Origin: Leucobacter komagatae
GTDB lineage: Bacteria; Actinomycetota; Actinomycetes; Actinomycetales; Microbacteriaceae
DNA: 64,000 nucleotides
Assembly: GCF_000834055.1 (NCBI RefSeq)
Contig: NZ_JXSQ01000007.1
Coordinates: forward strand, 62,001-126,000
Direction: 5' to 3'
Shown: positions 52,904 to 62,497 of the stretch, in pieces
Layout: each line of letters begins with the position of its first letter
Position numbering within the stretch: the first letter of the stretch is position 1
Notes under the pieces: model-generated
Database searches by the model: none
Told to the model about the DNA's origin: nothing
What the model saw: only the letters and a program-made list of their open reading frames with translations
Translations under genes and position numbers: made by a program

Positions 52904-54259
52904 TCAGACCGCCGCAGCGGCGCGGGCGGCGGCCGGCAGCGCCTCCGCGATCCGGCCGATGACGCTGTCGTCGTGCGCGGCGCTCACAAACCACGCCTCG
53001 AACGCGCTCGGCGGGAGGTTCACACCGCCCGCGAGCATCGCGTGGAAGAACGCGCGGTGCTGGTCCGTGTTCTGGCGCAGCACGTCGTCGTAGTTTGCTG
53101 GCGCGACCGGGTAGTCACCGAAGAGCACGCTGAGCAGGGTCCCTGCCCGCTGCACTCGGTGCGCGACGCCCGCGGCGGTGAGCGCGTCCTCGACCTCAAC
53201 CGCCAGGGCGTCGGCCGCGGCAGCAAGGTGGTCGTAGACGGCGGCGTCGGCGTTCCTGAGGGTCGCGAGCCCGGCAGCGACCGCGAGCGGGTTCCCCGAG
53301 AGCGTCCCACCCTGGTACACGGGCCCGAGCGGGGCGAGCATCTCCATGAGCTCCCGCCTGCCCCCGAGTGCCGCGAGCGGCAGCCCGCCGCCAACGACCT
53401 TGCCGAACGTGAACAGGTCCGGCCGTAGCCCCTCGGGCATGCTCGGGCGTTCGATCCCCCAGTAGCCAGCGGCGCTCGCCCTGAACCCCGTGAGTACCTC
53501 GTCGGTGATGACGAGCGCGCCGTGCGCGTGCGCAATACGGATCAGTCCCTCGGTGAACCCGGGGTCTGGCGGGAGGATCCCCATGTTCGCGGCGGCCGAC
53601 TCTGTGATGACGGCCGCGATCTGCCCCTCGTGCGTCGCGAAAGCGTGTTCGAGGGCTGCGAGGTCGTTGTACGGCAGCACGAGCGTCTGCGCGGCGGTCT
53701 CTGCGGTGACCCCGGCGGATCCAGGCAGCCCGAACGTCGCGAGGCCGGAGCCCGCCGCGGCGAGGAGTCCGTCCGAGTGCCCGTGGTAGTGGCCTGCGAA
53801 CTTGATGATGAGCGGCCGCGACGTGGCGCCGCGCGCGATGCGGATCGCCGTCATCGTCGCCTCGGTGCCTGTCGAGACGAGGCGGACGCGCTCGACGTCT
53901 GGCATTCTCGCGATGATCTCCTCGGCGAGCTCGAACTCGCCCGGCACGGATGCCCCGAACCCGAGCCCCTTGGCCGCCGCCTCCTGCACCGCGTCAACAA
54001 CTGCGGGGTGCGCGTGACCGAGCAGGGCTGGCCCCCACGCGCCGATGAGGTCGACGTATTCGGTGCCGTCCGCGTCGGTCACCGCCGCGCCGCTGCCCCG
54101 CACGAAGAAGCGTGGCGTGCCGCCGACGGAGCCGAAGGCCCGCACCGGGGAGTTCACGCCGCCCGGGATCACGCTCGCGGCCCGCGCCGCGTACTCGGCG
54201 CTGCGCGCGGTCTCGCCAGCGCGCGCTGTCTGGCCGTTTGCCTGCTCTACTGCGCTCAT
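52904..54259 (-). CDS. hemL: Glutamate-1-semialdehyde 2,1-aminomutase
   Basis: PLP enzyme turning glutamate semialdehyde into 5-aminolevulinate for heme. I start at ATG 54259 (MSAVEQANG), which overlaps the hemB stop by four bases; a GTG three codons earlier is also open. 451 residues. Signatures are [63 protein letters not shown] and the PLP-lysine segment [13 protein letters not shown]. Last gene of the heme operon. Confidence 0.96.
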   Translation of the reverse strand: MSAVEQANGQTARAGETARSAEYAARAASVIPGGVNSPVRAFGSVGGTPRFFVRGSGAAVTDADGTEYVDLIGAWGPALLGHAHPAVVDAVQEAAAKGLGFGASVPGEFELAEEIIARMPDVERVRLVSTGTEATMTAIRIARGATSRPLIIKFAGHYHGHSDGLLAAAGSGLATFGLPGSAGVTAETAAQTLVLPYNDLAALEHAFATHEGQIAAVITESAAANMGILPPDPGFTEGLIRIAHAHGALVITDEVLTGFRASAAGYWGIERPSMPEGLRPDLFTFGKVVGGGLPLAALGGRRELMEMLAPLGPVYQGGTLSGNPLAVAAGLATLRNADAAVYDHLAAAADALAVEVEDALTAAGVAHRVQRAGTLLSVLFGDYPVAPANYDDVLRQNTDQHRAFFHAMLAGGVNLPPSAFEAWFVSAAHDDSVIGRIAEALPAAARAAAAV

Positions 54260-55230
54260 CGGATCCACCCCGCAAGTTCGGTCGCGAAGTAGCTGAGGAT
54301 CGCATCAGCCCCCGCGCGCTTGATACTCACGACGGACTCCTCGATTGCCCGCCTGCGGTCGATCCAGCCGTTCGCAGCCGCCGCCTCGATCATTGCTGCC
54401 TCACCGGACACCTGGTAGGCCCAAACGGGCACGGTGCTCACGTCTGCGACGTCGGCGAGCACGTCGAGGTAGCTCATCGCCGGCTTCACCATCACGATGT
54501 CTGCGCCCTCGCTGATGTCGAGTTCGACCTCGCGGAGGCCCTCGCGGCGGTTCGCTGGGTCCATCTGGTAACCCTTGCGGTCGCCAGTGAGCTGGGAGTC
54601 GACGGCCTCGCGGAAGGGCCCGTAGAACGCCGAGGCGTACTTCGCCGAGTACGCGAGCAGCGCGGTGTCGGTGAAGCCTGCTTCGTCGAGCGCACCGCGC
54701 ACGGCGGCGACCTGACCGTCCATCATGCCGGAGAGGCCGAGCAACTCGGATCCCGCTTCGGCCTGCGCGAGCGCCATCGCGCGGTAGCGGTCGAGGGTGG
54801 CGTCGTTGTCGACGCTTCCCCCGTCGGCGCTGAGCACGCCACAGTGGCCGTGGTCGGTGAACTCGTCGAGGCAGAGGTCGGTCTGCACGACGAGCGCGTC
54901 GCCCGCCTCCGCGCGAACTGCGCTCGTTGCGAGGTTGAGGATGCCGTGTGGATCGTCGGCAGCGCTCCCCCTCCCGTCGCGCTCGGCCGGGATGCCGAAC
55001 AGCATGACGCCTCCGACGCCTGCTGCGGCAGCCTCGGAGACAGCGCCCTTGAGCGAGTCGATCGTGTGCTGCACCACGCCGGGCATCGAGCCGATGGGCA
55101 GCGGTTCGCTGAGCCCCTCGCGCACGAACATTGGCAGCACGAGGTCGCGGGGGTGCAGGCGTGTCTCTGCGACGAGCCCGCGGAGGGCTGGTGTGGCGCG
55201 CAGGCGCCTGGGTCGAATCGTCGGGATCAT
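54256..55230 (-). CDS. hemB: Delta-aminolevulinic acid dehydratase (porphobilinogen synthase)
   Basis: Condenses two aminolevulinates to porphobilinogen. 324 residues. Schiff-base lysines lie in [19 protein letters not shown] and [15 protein letters not shown]. The metal region reads [15 protein letters not shown], with Asp replacing the middle Cys of the classical zinc site, a variant common in bacteria. [20 protein letters not shown] is also diagnostic. Start overlaps the hemD stop by four bases. Confidence 0.96.
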   Translation of the reverse strand: MIPTIRPRRLRATPALRGLVAETRLHPRDLVLPMFVREGLSEPLPIGSMPGVVQHTIDSLKGAVSEAAAAGVGGVMLFGIPAERDGRGSAADDPHGILNLATSAVRAEAGDALVVQTDLCLDEFTDHGHCGVLSADGGSVDNDATLDRYRAMALAQAEAGSELLGLSGMMDGQVAAVRGALDEAGFTDTALLAYSAKYASAFYGPFREAVDSQLTGDRKGYQMDPANRREGLREVELDISEGADIVMVKPAMSYLDVLADVADVSTVPVWAYQVSGEAAMIEAAAANGWIDRRRAIEESVVSIKRAGADAILSYFATELAGWIR

Positions 55231-56183
55231 TCTGCGGTTCCTTCTGGATCGGTTGAAGACGTGGAGCGTGTGGTGTGCGCCTCGGTCGCTACGGCGTCCG
55301 CTGCAGCATCCTGGCTCGTGGGGTGGATCGGCCCGCGGTCTGCGCGGTGTGCGCCATGTGCGCGGTCTGCGCGGTCCGCCGACGCGAAATCGACAAGGGC
55401 CGCGACGGTGCCCGCCGCAGTGTGTTCGCTCGCCACGGTGTCGGCTGGCAGCCCGACCCTGGCGAGCTCGCGGGCGGTTGGTTCGCCGATTGCCGCGACG
55501 ACCGTGCCGTGCGGGAGCGGTGCAAACCGCGCCGCGAGCGCGCGCGCCCCGGACGAGCTGAGCACGAGTGCCGCGCCGATCCGTTGCGCGAGCGCGGCGT
55601 CTGCGTGCGGGTCCGCGGCGACGGGAACGGTGCGGTACGCGGTGACACGTTCCGCGCTGAGGCCGGCAGCGCGGAGCCCCTCCTCGAGTGTTGGTTCCGC
55701 GATTTCAGACAGCGGCAGGAGCACGCGTGCGCCCGTTTCGGTTTCCGCGCGAATCGTCGCGACAAGGTGTGCCGCGAGCTTCGCCCCCGTGAACTCGTCT
55801 GGCACGAGGTCGACGGTGAATCCGGCAGCGGTGAGCGCTGCCGCGGTGACGGGCCCCACGGCCGCGATGCTCGCCGTCCCTGGCCGTGCTCCCGCCGCGA
55901 CGAGGGCGCGGGCGCCGTGCTCGCTCGTGACAGCTACCCAGGCATACGCGCCGCGGTTGAGCTCAGCGACGGCCGCGGTGAGCGGGCCGAGGTCTTCCGG
56001 ATCCACCTGCTCGATAAGTGGAACGAGCTCTGCCGAGGCGCCGTGTTCGGCGAGCAGCGTGGCGATCCGCTCCCCGCGTGGACCGCCGCGTGGCACGAGC
56101 ACGGAACGCCCGTCGAGGAGGCGCGCGAGCGGCGCGTCGGCGGAGTGCGCCGCCGACCCTGCGCGTTCGACGCTGCCCGTCAC
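55227..56183 (-). CDS. hemD: Uroporphyrinogen-III synthase
   Basis: Closes and inverts ring D of hydroxymethylbilane. The family is poorly conserved; support comes from position between hemC and hemB, the length (318 residues), an N-terminal [55 protein letters not shown] and [11 protein letters not shown], all typical of the two-domain fold. The C-terminal ~45 residues are His/Ala/Thr-rich and extra. GTG start in a GTGA overlap with hemC. Confidence 0.87.
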   Translation of the reverse strand: MTGSVERAGSAAHSADAPLARLLDGRSVLVPRGGPRGERIATLLAEHGASAELVPLIEQVDPEDLGPLTAAVAELNRGAYAWVAVTSEHGARALVAAGARPGTASIAAVGPVTAAALTAAGFTVDLVPDEFTGAKLAAHLVATIRAETETGARVLLPLSEIAEPTLEEGLRAAGLSAERVTAYRTVPVAADPHADAALAQRIGAALVLSSSGARALAARFAPLPHGTVVAAIGEPTARELARVGLPADTVASEHTAAGTVAALVDFASADRADRAHGAHRADRGPIHPTSQDAAADAVATEAHTTRSTSSTDPEGTAE

Positions 56184-57256
56184 CTTGCCGCCCCGAGGGG
56201 CGCCAACTGCGCTGCACCGCGTGCGAGCAGTTCAGCGGCGACCGTGCGCCCGAGCTGAGTTGGTTCGGCGTCGTCGGACATGTTGGGTGTTGCGGGCACC
56301 TCAGCGGTTGCCGTGAGCTGCTCGCTTCCGTCGAGGCGGTACACCGTCGCACTCAGTCTGAAGATTCCGTCTGACACGCTCGCCGTGGCACCGATGGGTG
56401 CGGCGCAGCCTGCCTCGAGTGTGCCGAGGAGGGCGCGTTCTGCGATCGCTTCGGCCCGAGCAGTCGGGTCGTTGAGCGCGGCAAGTGCGCGCGCCATCAC
56501 CTCCGTTGAGACATCCGCCTCACGCACCTCAACGGCGAGCGCGCCCTGGCCTGGGGCGGGCGGCGCATCGACAAGCGAGAAGCGTTCGGAGATCGCGTCA
56601 CCTCGGCCGATGCGGTCGAGCCCAGCGGCCGCGAGCACGACAGCGTCGAGGTCGCTGTGCACTCGAGCGAGTCGGGTATCGACGTTGCCTCTGATGTCGG
56701 AGACGAGAAGGTCGGGGCGGCGGGCAAGCAGCTGGGCGGCCCGGCGCGGCGATCCTGTTCCCACACGTGCGCCGTGCGGGAGCGTTGCGAGCGTCCCCCC
56801 GTCGCGCGCGCACAGGGCGTCGCGCGGGTCTGCCCGGAGGGGAACCGCGCCGAGCACGATCCCGTCGCACGGGCCCGTAGGGAGGTCCTTGAGGGAGTGC
56901 ACAGCGAGGTCGCACTCACCAGCGACGAGCGCTTCGCGGAGCGCGCTGACGAACACACCTGTTCCGCCGAGCTGCGCGAGCGGCGCACGGGAGACGTCGC
57001 CGTGTGTCGTGACGATCACGAGGGCGACGTGCATGCCCGTAGCAGCGGCGATCGCTTCTGCCACTCGCGTGGTCTGTGCGACGGCGAGCGCGCTCCCGCG
57101 CGTGCCGACCCGCAGTAGCCCCGAGGCTGCGGCGAGCGGCCCGTCCGCGCGGGAGACGCTTCCCGGGGTGAGTGTGCCCGCGGCGGAGCTATCCGCAGTG
57201 GCGGAACTGCCGCTGCTGGAGCTGCCGCTGGCTGGGGTGTGGGTCGTTGCGGTCAT
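56180..57256 (-). CDS. hemC: Porphobilinogen deaminase (hydroxymethylbilane synthase)
   Basis: Polymerises four porphobilinogens. 358 residues, of which the first ~45 are a Ser/Thr/Ala/Gly-rich extension before the conserved LRVGTRGSALAVAQT. FVSALREALVAGECDLAVHSLKDLP carries the active-site Asp. The cofactor Cys is in TLEAGCAAPIG. The start is fixed by the four-base ATGA overlap with the cgoX stop. The extension is unusual and probably disordered. Confidence 0.95.
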   Translation of the reverse strand: MTATTHTPASGSSSSGSSATADSSAAGTLTPGSVSRADGPLAAASGLLRVGTRGSALAVAQTTRVAEAIAAATGMHVALVIVTTHGDVSRAPLAQLGGTGVFVSALREALVAGECDLAVHSLKDLPTGPCDGIVLGAVPLRADPRDALCARDGGTLATLPHGARVGTGSPRRAAQLLARRPDLLVSDIRGNVDTRLARVHSDLDAVVLAAAGLDRIGRGDAISERFSLVDAPPAPGQGALAVEVREADVSTEVMARALAALNDPTARAEAIAERALLGTLEAGCAAPIGATASVSDGIFRLSATVYRLDGSEQLTATAEVPATPNMSDDAEPTQLGRTVAAELLARGAAQLAPLGAAR

Positions 57257-58743
57257 GCTGGGGATACCGGGCTTTCGTTGCGTGATGTGTTGTGTGTGAT
57301 GTGCGCGGTCTCACGCAGGAGCCCCGCTGCAGCAGCTCGGGCGCCGGGGATCACCGAGGCGAGCCCGGTGCCAGAAACCCAATCGCCAGCGAGTGCGGCG
57401 CGTGGCGGGACGGTGAGGCGCGGCGAGGCGCCAGGCGGAGCGCCGACGTGCCAGCGCTGTCGTTCCCAGCCGACGATGCGGTCGGCGTCGACGTGCATGC
57501 CAAGGATGGCTGCGGCATCTCGATGGGCGAGGGCGAGGGCTGCTGCGGGGTCAAGGTCCGCGGTCTCGGGTGCGGACCCCGCACGCCCGTATGAGAGCCT
57601 GAGGACGTGGGTGCCAGGGCTGACGGTCGCGGCCCGATCAGGCCATTTCGCTGTGACGTGCGTCAGCGCTTTTGCCGCGATGCCTGCCCCAGCAGCGACG
57701 AGCACCCCGGTGCCGCGGGGCGCGGCGTCGAGGCGATCGTCGTCGATGGCGAGTGCGATGACCTCGATGTCGTGCTCTGCTGGCGCCGCGGCCTCGCGCG
57801 AGGGTGCAGGAGCAGCGGCCTGCAGCAGTGCACGCGCCGCCGACTCGGGTACGGCGAGGAGCACGGCGTCGAAGTGCCCGCTGCCCGGAATCGGTTCGCC
57901 ACCGCCTCCCATCAGCTTCCAGGGCGCATCCGCTGCTGCTCCCTTGGACAGCGCGTCGACGCTGGCGCCAAGGACGATGTCGCAGCCGAGCGCAGCAACC
58001 GTTTCGGCGAGCACGGAAACGAGTGTCGTCATGCCGCCAGCGAGCGACGCGACCGCGCCACCTGCCGCAACGCTCGCCTCCCGCAGCTCACGCGCGGCGA
58101 GCACGAGAGACCCGGTGCGGGCGTACGCTGCGCTCAGCCCTGCGACAGCGGCAAGCGGCAAGCGCTCTGGCTCGGCGGAGTAGACGCCAAGGGTGATGGG
58201 GCGGACGAGTCGCTGGAGCACGCGCTCGCCGAGCCGGCTGCGCACCGCGTCAGCGACAGTCGTGTCGCCGTCGATGTTGCGTGCCCGCGGCAAGAGCGGT
58301 TCGGCTGCTGCCCGCACCGCGCCAAGCCACCCGAGGTGCTTGCGCGCTGCTGCTGCGAGCGGCTTCGCCGGGATCCCTATCGCCCCGCCTGGCGGCAGCG
58401 GCAGCGGCCCGGCGTCGCCAACAACCCAGGCCCCGAGGTTCGCCGGCTGGACGACGCGGTCGGTGATCCCCAGCTCCGTCAGCAGCGCGGCGACTGATCC
58501 GCCACGCGTCGCGAACGCCTCAGCGCCAACGTCAAACGGTGCGCCGGCGAGTTGCACGGCGTGCACACGCCCGCCGAGCCTGTCAGACCCCTCGAAGAGC
58601 GTCACACGCGCTCCGGCGAGGGCGAGATCGCGGGCCGCAACGAGGCCGGCGAGGCCGCCGCCGATGACCGCCACACGCGTGTTCCCAGCGGTGCGTTGCC
58701 GTTCGCCGCGCACCTCGCCCGTTTCCGCGTGGTTAGCGATCAT
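57253..58743 (-). CDS. cgoX: Coproporphyrinogen III/protoporphyrinogen oxidase (HemY/CgoX type)
   Basis: FAD-dependent porphyrinogen oxidase. In actinobacteria this type makes coproporphyrin III in the coproporphyrin-dependent heme route. I start at ATG 58743 (MIANHAETGE), which overlaps hemE by 11 bases; about 496 residues. The dinucleotide fold is VAVIGGGLAGLVAARDLALAG then VTLFEGSDRLGGRV. PITLGVYSAEPERLPL and the C-terminal LAGDWVSGTGLASVIPGAR (FAD binding) are typical. Often annotated hemG or hemY in this phylum. Confidence 0.93.
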   Translation of the reverse strand: MIANHAETGEVRGERQRTAGNTRVAVIGGGLAGLVAARDLALAGARVTLFEGSDRLGGRVHAVQLAGAPFDVGAEAFATRGGSVAALLTELGITDRVVQPANLGAWVVGDAGPLPLPPGGAIGIPAKPLAAAARKHLGWLGAVRAAAEPLLPRARNIDGDTTVADAVRSRLGERVLQRLVRPITLGVYSAEPERLPLAAVAGLSAAYARTGSLVLAARELREASVAAGGAVASLAGGMTTLVSVLAETVAALGCDIVLGASVDALSKGAAADAPWKLMGGGGEPIPGSGHFDAVLLAVPESAARALLQAAAPAPSREAAAPAEHDIEVIALAIDDDRLDAAPRGTGVLVAAGAGIAAKALTHVTAKWPDRAATVSPGTHVLRLSYGRAGSAPETADLDPAAALALAHRDAAAILGMHVDADRIVGWERQRWHVGAPPGASPRLTVPPRAALAGDWVSGTGLASVIPGARAAAAGLLRETAHITHNTSRNESPVSPA

Positions 58744-59842
58744 GTGCGAGCTGCACGATGCGCGTGAGCACATCTGGATCGGTGTCGGGTGGCACGCCGT
58801 GCCCGAGGTTGAGGATGTGTGCTGGCGCCCGTTCGCCGCGCGCCAGCACGTCGTCGACGTGCGCCTCAAGCACGCTCGGTGGAGCACCGAGGAAGGCTGG
58901 GTCGAGGTTGCCCTGGAGCGGGAAAAGGTCGCCGAGGCGCGCGCTTGCCTCGTCGAGCGGGAGGCGCCAGTCGACGCCGACGGCGTCTGGCGCGAGCGCC
59001 GCGAGCTCTTCGAGGAGGTGCCCTGAGCCGACGGCGAAGTGGATCACTGGAACAGCGAGCTGCGAGTCACTCTCCCCTGGGCTCGGGTAGGCGAGGTCGC
59101 GCGCGAGGCTGAGCGCCCGCCTCGAGGCCGGTGCGACGTGCGTGCGGTAGGCCTCGACGCTCAGTGAACCCGCCCACGAGTCGAACAGCTGCACGGCGCT
59201 CGCTCCCGCCTCGATCTGCGCTTCGAGGAACACTGCGCTGAGATCCGCCGCCCACTCGAGCAGCTCCCGCCAGGTGTCGGGGTCTGAGTGCATGAGCGCG
59301 CGTGCGCGCAGGTGCTCGCGGGAGGGACCGCCCTCCACCAGGTAGGCGGCGAGCGTGAACGGCGCACCGGCGAAGCCGATGAGCGGGGTCTCTCCCAGCT
59401 CTGCGACGGTGAGTGCGACCGCGTCGCGGATCGGCCCGATGGCCTCGCGCATGCGTTCCGGACTGAATTCGGCCCTGCAGCGAGCAACGTCTGCCGCGGT
59501 GCGAACGGGCTCGGCAAACACTGGCCCCTTGCCCGCGACGAGGTCGACGTCGACGCCAGCGAGCAGCGGTGGCACGACGATGTCGCTGAAGAATACCGCC
59601 GCGTCGACCCCGTGTCGCCGCACAGGCTGCAGGGTGATCTCGCTCGCAAGCTCGGGGTTCAGGCAGGCGTCGAGCATTCGGTGTTCTGCACGCAGCTCGC
59701 GGTATTCTGGCAGCGAGCGGCCGGCCTGGCGCATGAACCACACGGGAACGCGCGCTTGGCGGTCTCCGCGGAGGGCAGCAACGAGCGGTGATTCACTGGT
59801 TGCGCCGGAGACAAGTGGGTGGGTTTCGCTGAGAAGTTTCAT
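58733..59842 (-). CDS. hemE: Uroporphyrinogen decarboxylase
   Basis: Converts uroporphyrinogen III to coproporphyrinogen III. 369 residues with the two signature motifs PVWFMRQAGRSLPEYRELR and GFAGAPFTLAAYLVEGG, the active-site AAVFFSDIVVPPLLAG, and the C-terminal ILNLGHGVPPDTDPD. First gene of the six-gene operon hemE-cgoX-hemC-hemD-hemB-hemL. TACTAT lies eight bases before the ATG and no ribosome site is seen, so the message may have little or no leader. Divergent from hemA. Confidence 0.97.
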   Translation of the reverse strand: MKLLSETHPLVSGATSESPLVAALRGDRQARVPVWFMRQAGRSLPEYRELRAEHRMLDACLNPELASEITLQPVRRHGVDAAVFFSDIVVPPLLAGVDVDLVAGKGPVFAEPVRTAADVARCRAEFSPERMREAIGPIRDAVALTVAELGETPLIGFAGAPFTLAAYLVEGGPSREHLRARALMHSDPDTWRELLEWAADLSAVFLEAQIEAGASAVQLFDSWAGSLSVEAYRTHVAPASRRALSLARDLAYPSPGESDSQLAVPVIHFAVGSGHLLEELAALAPDAVGVDWRLPLDEASARLGDLFPLQGNLDPAFLGAPPSVLEAHVDDVLARGERAPAHILNLGHGVPPDTDPDVLTRIVQLAHDR

Positions 59843-59864
59843 CGGTCGAGATAGTAACCTATAG

Positions 59865-59885
59865 ATCTGACGTGATAGATCAGAT
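59865..59885. promoter_or_regulatory. Inverted repeat in the hemE-hemA divergent promoter region
   Basis: ATCTGA-N9-TCAGAT, perfect 6-base arms, in an AT-rich patch between the predicted -10 elements of hemE (TACTAT, 59856-59851) and near that of hemA (TATAGA, 59861-59866). A plausible operator for joint control of heme synthesis. Confidence 0.4.
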
Positions 59886-59952
59886 GTGTTCAGGTTCGCG
59901 TGGTTTGCTTACTTCTCGAACCCCCATGCCCGGCTCGAAACAAGAAATTCGC

Positions 59953-61350
59953 ATGCTCATTTCCCTCTCTTTCGGCCTCGATCGCGCCCCGTTTGAGCTT
60001 CTCGAGGCGCTCTCGAAGCGGTCAGCCGAAATCGCGGCTGGCCTCGATGATCCGACCCTCACGACCGGGTCGGTCGTCGTCGCTACCTGCAACCGTTTCG
60101 AGGTGTACGCAGAGACAGGCCAGGATCGGAGCGCAGCGGTGCTCTCACGCATCGCGGCAGCGTCGCACATCAGCGAGGCAGAGCTTGCGGGCGTCGTCGC
60201 CGTCGCAACGGAACACGAGACGGCCTCGCATCTGTTCGCCGTCGCCTCCGGCCTGGAGTCCGCCGTCGTAGGTGAGAGCGAAATCGCCGGCCAGGTACGA
60301 CGCGCGCACGACGATGCGCGCGAGCGCGGCACGCTGACACACGACCTCGAGCACCTGTTTCGCACCGCGACGCGCACGTCGCGCGACGTCGGTCACCGCA
60401 CCGATATTCGTTCAGCAGGTCGCTCGCTCGTGCGCCTCGCGCTGCGCATCGCGGAGTCGCGCGTGCCCGACTGGCAACAGGTCAGGGTGCTCCTCATCGG
60501 CACGGGTGCCTACGCTGGAGCAACGGTCGCCGCGCTGCGCGCCAGGGGCACCGAGATGATCAGCGTCTACTCGCCGTCAGGCCGCGCTGAAATCTACGCG
60601 GAGCAGCACGGCCTTGCGGTCGCCCGCGGCGACGATCTCGCGGCACAGCTCGCGGCCGCCGATCTCGTAATCGCCTGCACTCGCGCCGAAGAGCCCGTGC
60701 TCACCAGCGATCTGCTCCGCGCGGCGGCTGACGCTGATCGACCACGGCTCCTCATCGACCTTGGCATGCCGCGCAACATCGATCACGCGGTCGCGGAGTT
60801 GCCAGGCATCGAACTGCTCGACATTGAGACGATCGCCAAGCACGCCCCCGTCGCGGAACTCACCGCAGCCGCAGAAGCGCAAGACATCGTGCGCGACGCC
60901 GCAGCCGAGTTCTCGGCGTCTCGCGCCGAGCGTGACGCGCTTCCAGCGCTGCTCGCGCTCCGCACCCACGTCATGGGGATCCTCGAGGACGAGCTCTGCC
61001 GGGCCCGCGCGGCCTCCGGGTCAACTGCGCCGTCGGCCGCATCAGGCGCTGGGAACGCTGTCGCTGCTGCCGCCCGCGAGACCGGGACTGGCGCCGCCGG
61101 CACGGCCGGTGCTGGCACGGCTGATACCGGCACCACCAGCGGCCCCGACGCCGCGTCTGCGGCGGCGGCCGCTGCCGACCGAACCGCCGAGATCGAGGCC
61201 GCCCTTCGCCGGTTCACGGGCAAACTCCTCCACACCCCGATGACCAGGATCCGCACCCTCGGCCGTGAGGGCCGTGTCCCTGACGCGGCGGAGGCACTGG
61301 AAACGCTCTTCGGTATCGATCCACTGCGCTCACGCAGCGGCCAGGGATAA
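59953..61350 (+). CDS. hemA: Glutamyl-tRNA reductase
   Basis: First committed step of C5 heme synthesis: reduces Glu-tRNA to glutamate semialdehyde with NADPH. I start at ATG 59953 (MLISLSFGLDRAPFELLEAL) because this is where family members begin; the frame is open to GTG 59872. 465 residues. Catalytic Cys is in VVATCNRFEVY, tRNA/heme-linked motif in VVGESEIAGQVRRAHDDA, NADPH fold in VLLIGTGAYAGATVAALRA, then LLIDLGMPRNID. Between the helical dimerisation parts lies a ~70-residue Ala/Gly/Thr-rich insert (about 350-420), not usual for the family. Confidence 0.94.
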   Translation: MLISLSFGLDRAPFELLEALSKRSAEIAAGLDDPTLTTGSVVVATCNRFEVYAETGQDRSAAVLSRIAAASHISEAELAGVVAVATEHETASHLFAVASGLESAVVGESEIAGQVRRAHDDARERGTLTHDLEHLFRTATRTSRDVGHRTDIRSAGRSLVRLALRIAESRVPDWQQVRVLLIGTGAYAGATVAALRARGTEMISVYSPSGRAEIYAEQHGLAVARGDDLAAQLAAADLVIACTRAEEPVLTSDLLRAAADADRPRLLIDLGMPRNIDHAVAELPGIELLDIETIAKHAPVAELTAAAEAQDIVRDAAAEFSASRAERDALPALLALRTHVMGILEDELCRARAASGSTAPSAASGAGNAVAAAARETGTGAAGTAGAGTADTGTTSGPDAASAAAAAADRTAEIEAALRRFTGKLLHTPMTRIRTLGREGRVPDAAEALETLFGIDPLRSRSGQG

Positions 61351-61369
61351 CAGGAAGCACCCAACACCG

Positions 61370-62275
61370 CTACGCCCGCGGCGTCGCCCTCCCCCGGATG
61401 AACGCGAGCAGCACGAGCGCGACCACCAGCAGCAGAATCGTCGCGGGCCCCGCGAGCTCGAGCGTGAGCCCGGCCCCGCCCCCAGCACCGTGCGCGTCGA
61501 TTCCTCCCGTCGCGAGGAACGTGCTCGGGTCAGTGATGCCGTGCAGCAGCACCGCCCACACGAGGTTCCCAGTGACCCGCATCACGACGTACATGAGTAC
61601 GCCAAACAGGAACGTGTAGCCCATCGTCCCGAGCACCGTCGTCACCGGCTGCCCCGTCAAGATATTCACCGAGTGCATCGCGGCGAACAGCAGCGACGAC
61701 ACCGCAGCGACCACCCACTCCGAGTACCCGCCGCGCCTGAGCAGCGTGACCGCGACACCGCGGAACAGCAGCTCCTCTGATAGCCCAATGAAGAGCCCGA
61801 CTGCGAAGGACATCGCGACCACGGCTGGCCCGTACGCGCCGTAGTCGATACCGATGAGTCGCAAGACGACGGGCAGCAGTACGACCGCCGGTGCGAGCCA
61901 CATCCACCACGACCGCCCGACTGGCTGCGAGGACAACAGCGGGCGCGGCAGCCACCCAAGCGACCAGGCGAAGCCGAGCAGCATCAGCGCGCCGAGCACC
62001 ACGGGCAACCCGATGCCAGCGAACACGCTCCCAGGGGTCGCGAAGACGTTCGGATCGCTGAGCTTGTCGATGAGCGGGAGGAACAGGAACGGTGCGGCCT
62101 GGTACACGACCGCGTAGACCGCGACGACGAGCAGGGCCTTCCACCAGCCGCCGCGGTTCCAGAACGCGCGCCACCGGGACTCTGAGACGCGGACCTCCCC
62201 GCCCCGGAGCGTTCCGTGTGGCGCGGCACCGCCGGGCGGTGCTGACGCGTGCGGTGTGGTGCTACTGTCGCTCAT
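61370..62275 (-). CDS. CPBP-family intramembrane metalloprotease
   Basis: A 301-residue polytopic membrane protein with about eight hydrophobic helices after a hydrophilic ~45-residue N-terminus. The ABI/CPBP (type II CAAX protease-like) motifs are complete: GLSEELLFRGVAVTLLRRGG with the EExxxR core, FAAMHSVNI with His, and AVLLHGITDPSTF with the final His. Some members give bacteriocin self-immunity or process membrane proteins; the substrate is unknown here. GGGGGAG lies five bases before the ATG. Convergent with hemA, only 19 bases apart. Confidence 0.9.
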   Translation of the reverse strand: MSDSSTTPHASAPPGGAAPHGTLRGGEVRVSESRWRAFWNRGGWWKALLVVAVYAVVYQAAPFLFLPLIDKLSDPNVFATPGSVFAGIGLPVVLGALMLLGFAWSLGWLPRPLLSSQPVGRSWWMWLAPAVVLLPVVLRLIGIDYGAYGPAVVAMSFAVGLFIGLSEELLFRGVAVTLLRRGGYSEWVVAAVSSLLFAAMHSVNILTGQPVTTVLGTMGYTFLFGVLMYVVMRVTGNLVWAVLLHGITDPSTFLATGGIDAHGAGGGAGLTLELAGPATILLLVVALVLLAFIRGRATPRA

Positions 62276-62417
62276 TGCTCTCCCCCGCCCCGTTCGGCCG
62301 CCACACAGGCGACCGGTGTGCGAGAAAGCGTACTCCTAACATTGGCCAAGCAACAGTGCTGTCGCGGCGCCCCCACGAAAGAATGGTCAGAGCGGGAGAG
62401 CGGGGCGCGGCGGAGCG

Positions 62418-62479
62418 GGGCGCGAACGGGGGCGCGGCGGAGCTGGGCGCGAACGGCCCTGGAGCGCGGGCGCGAACGG
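62418..62479. repeat. Three direct copies of GGGCGCGAACGG
   Basis: Copies at 62418, 62445 and 62468 (periods 27 and 23) in the 222-bp spacer between tmk and the CPBP gene. Very GC-rich, non-coding. Confidence 0.6.
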
Positions 62480-62497
62480 CCTTCAAACGGCGGTTGC

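Noticed and set aside
52647-52994. Minus-strand open frame overlapping the hemL 3' end
   Set aside because: Its first third is antisense-phase noise over hemL; the rest is repeat-rich spacer with no ribosome site.
54112-56316. Open frame antisense to hemL, hemB and hemD (734 codons)
   Set aside because: It spans three certain genes with overlapping stops and starts, and shows no domain.
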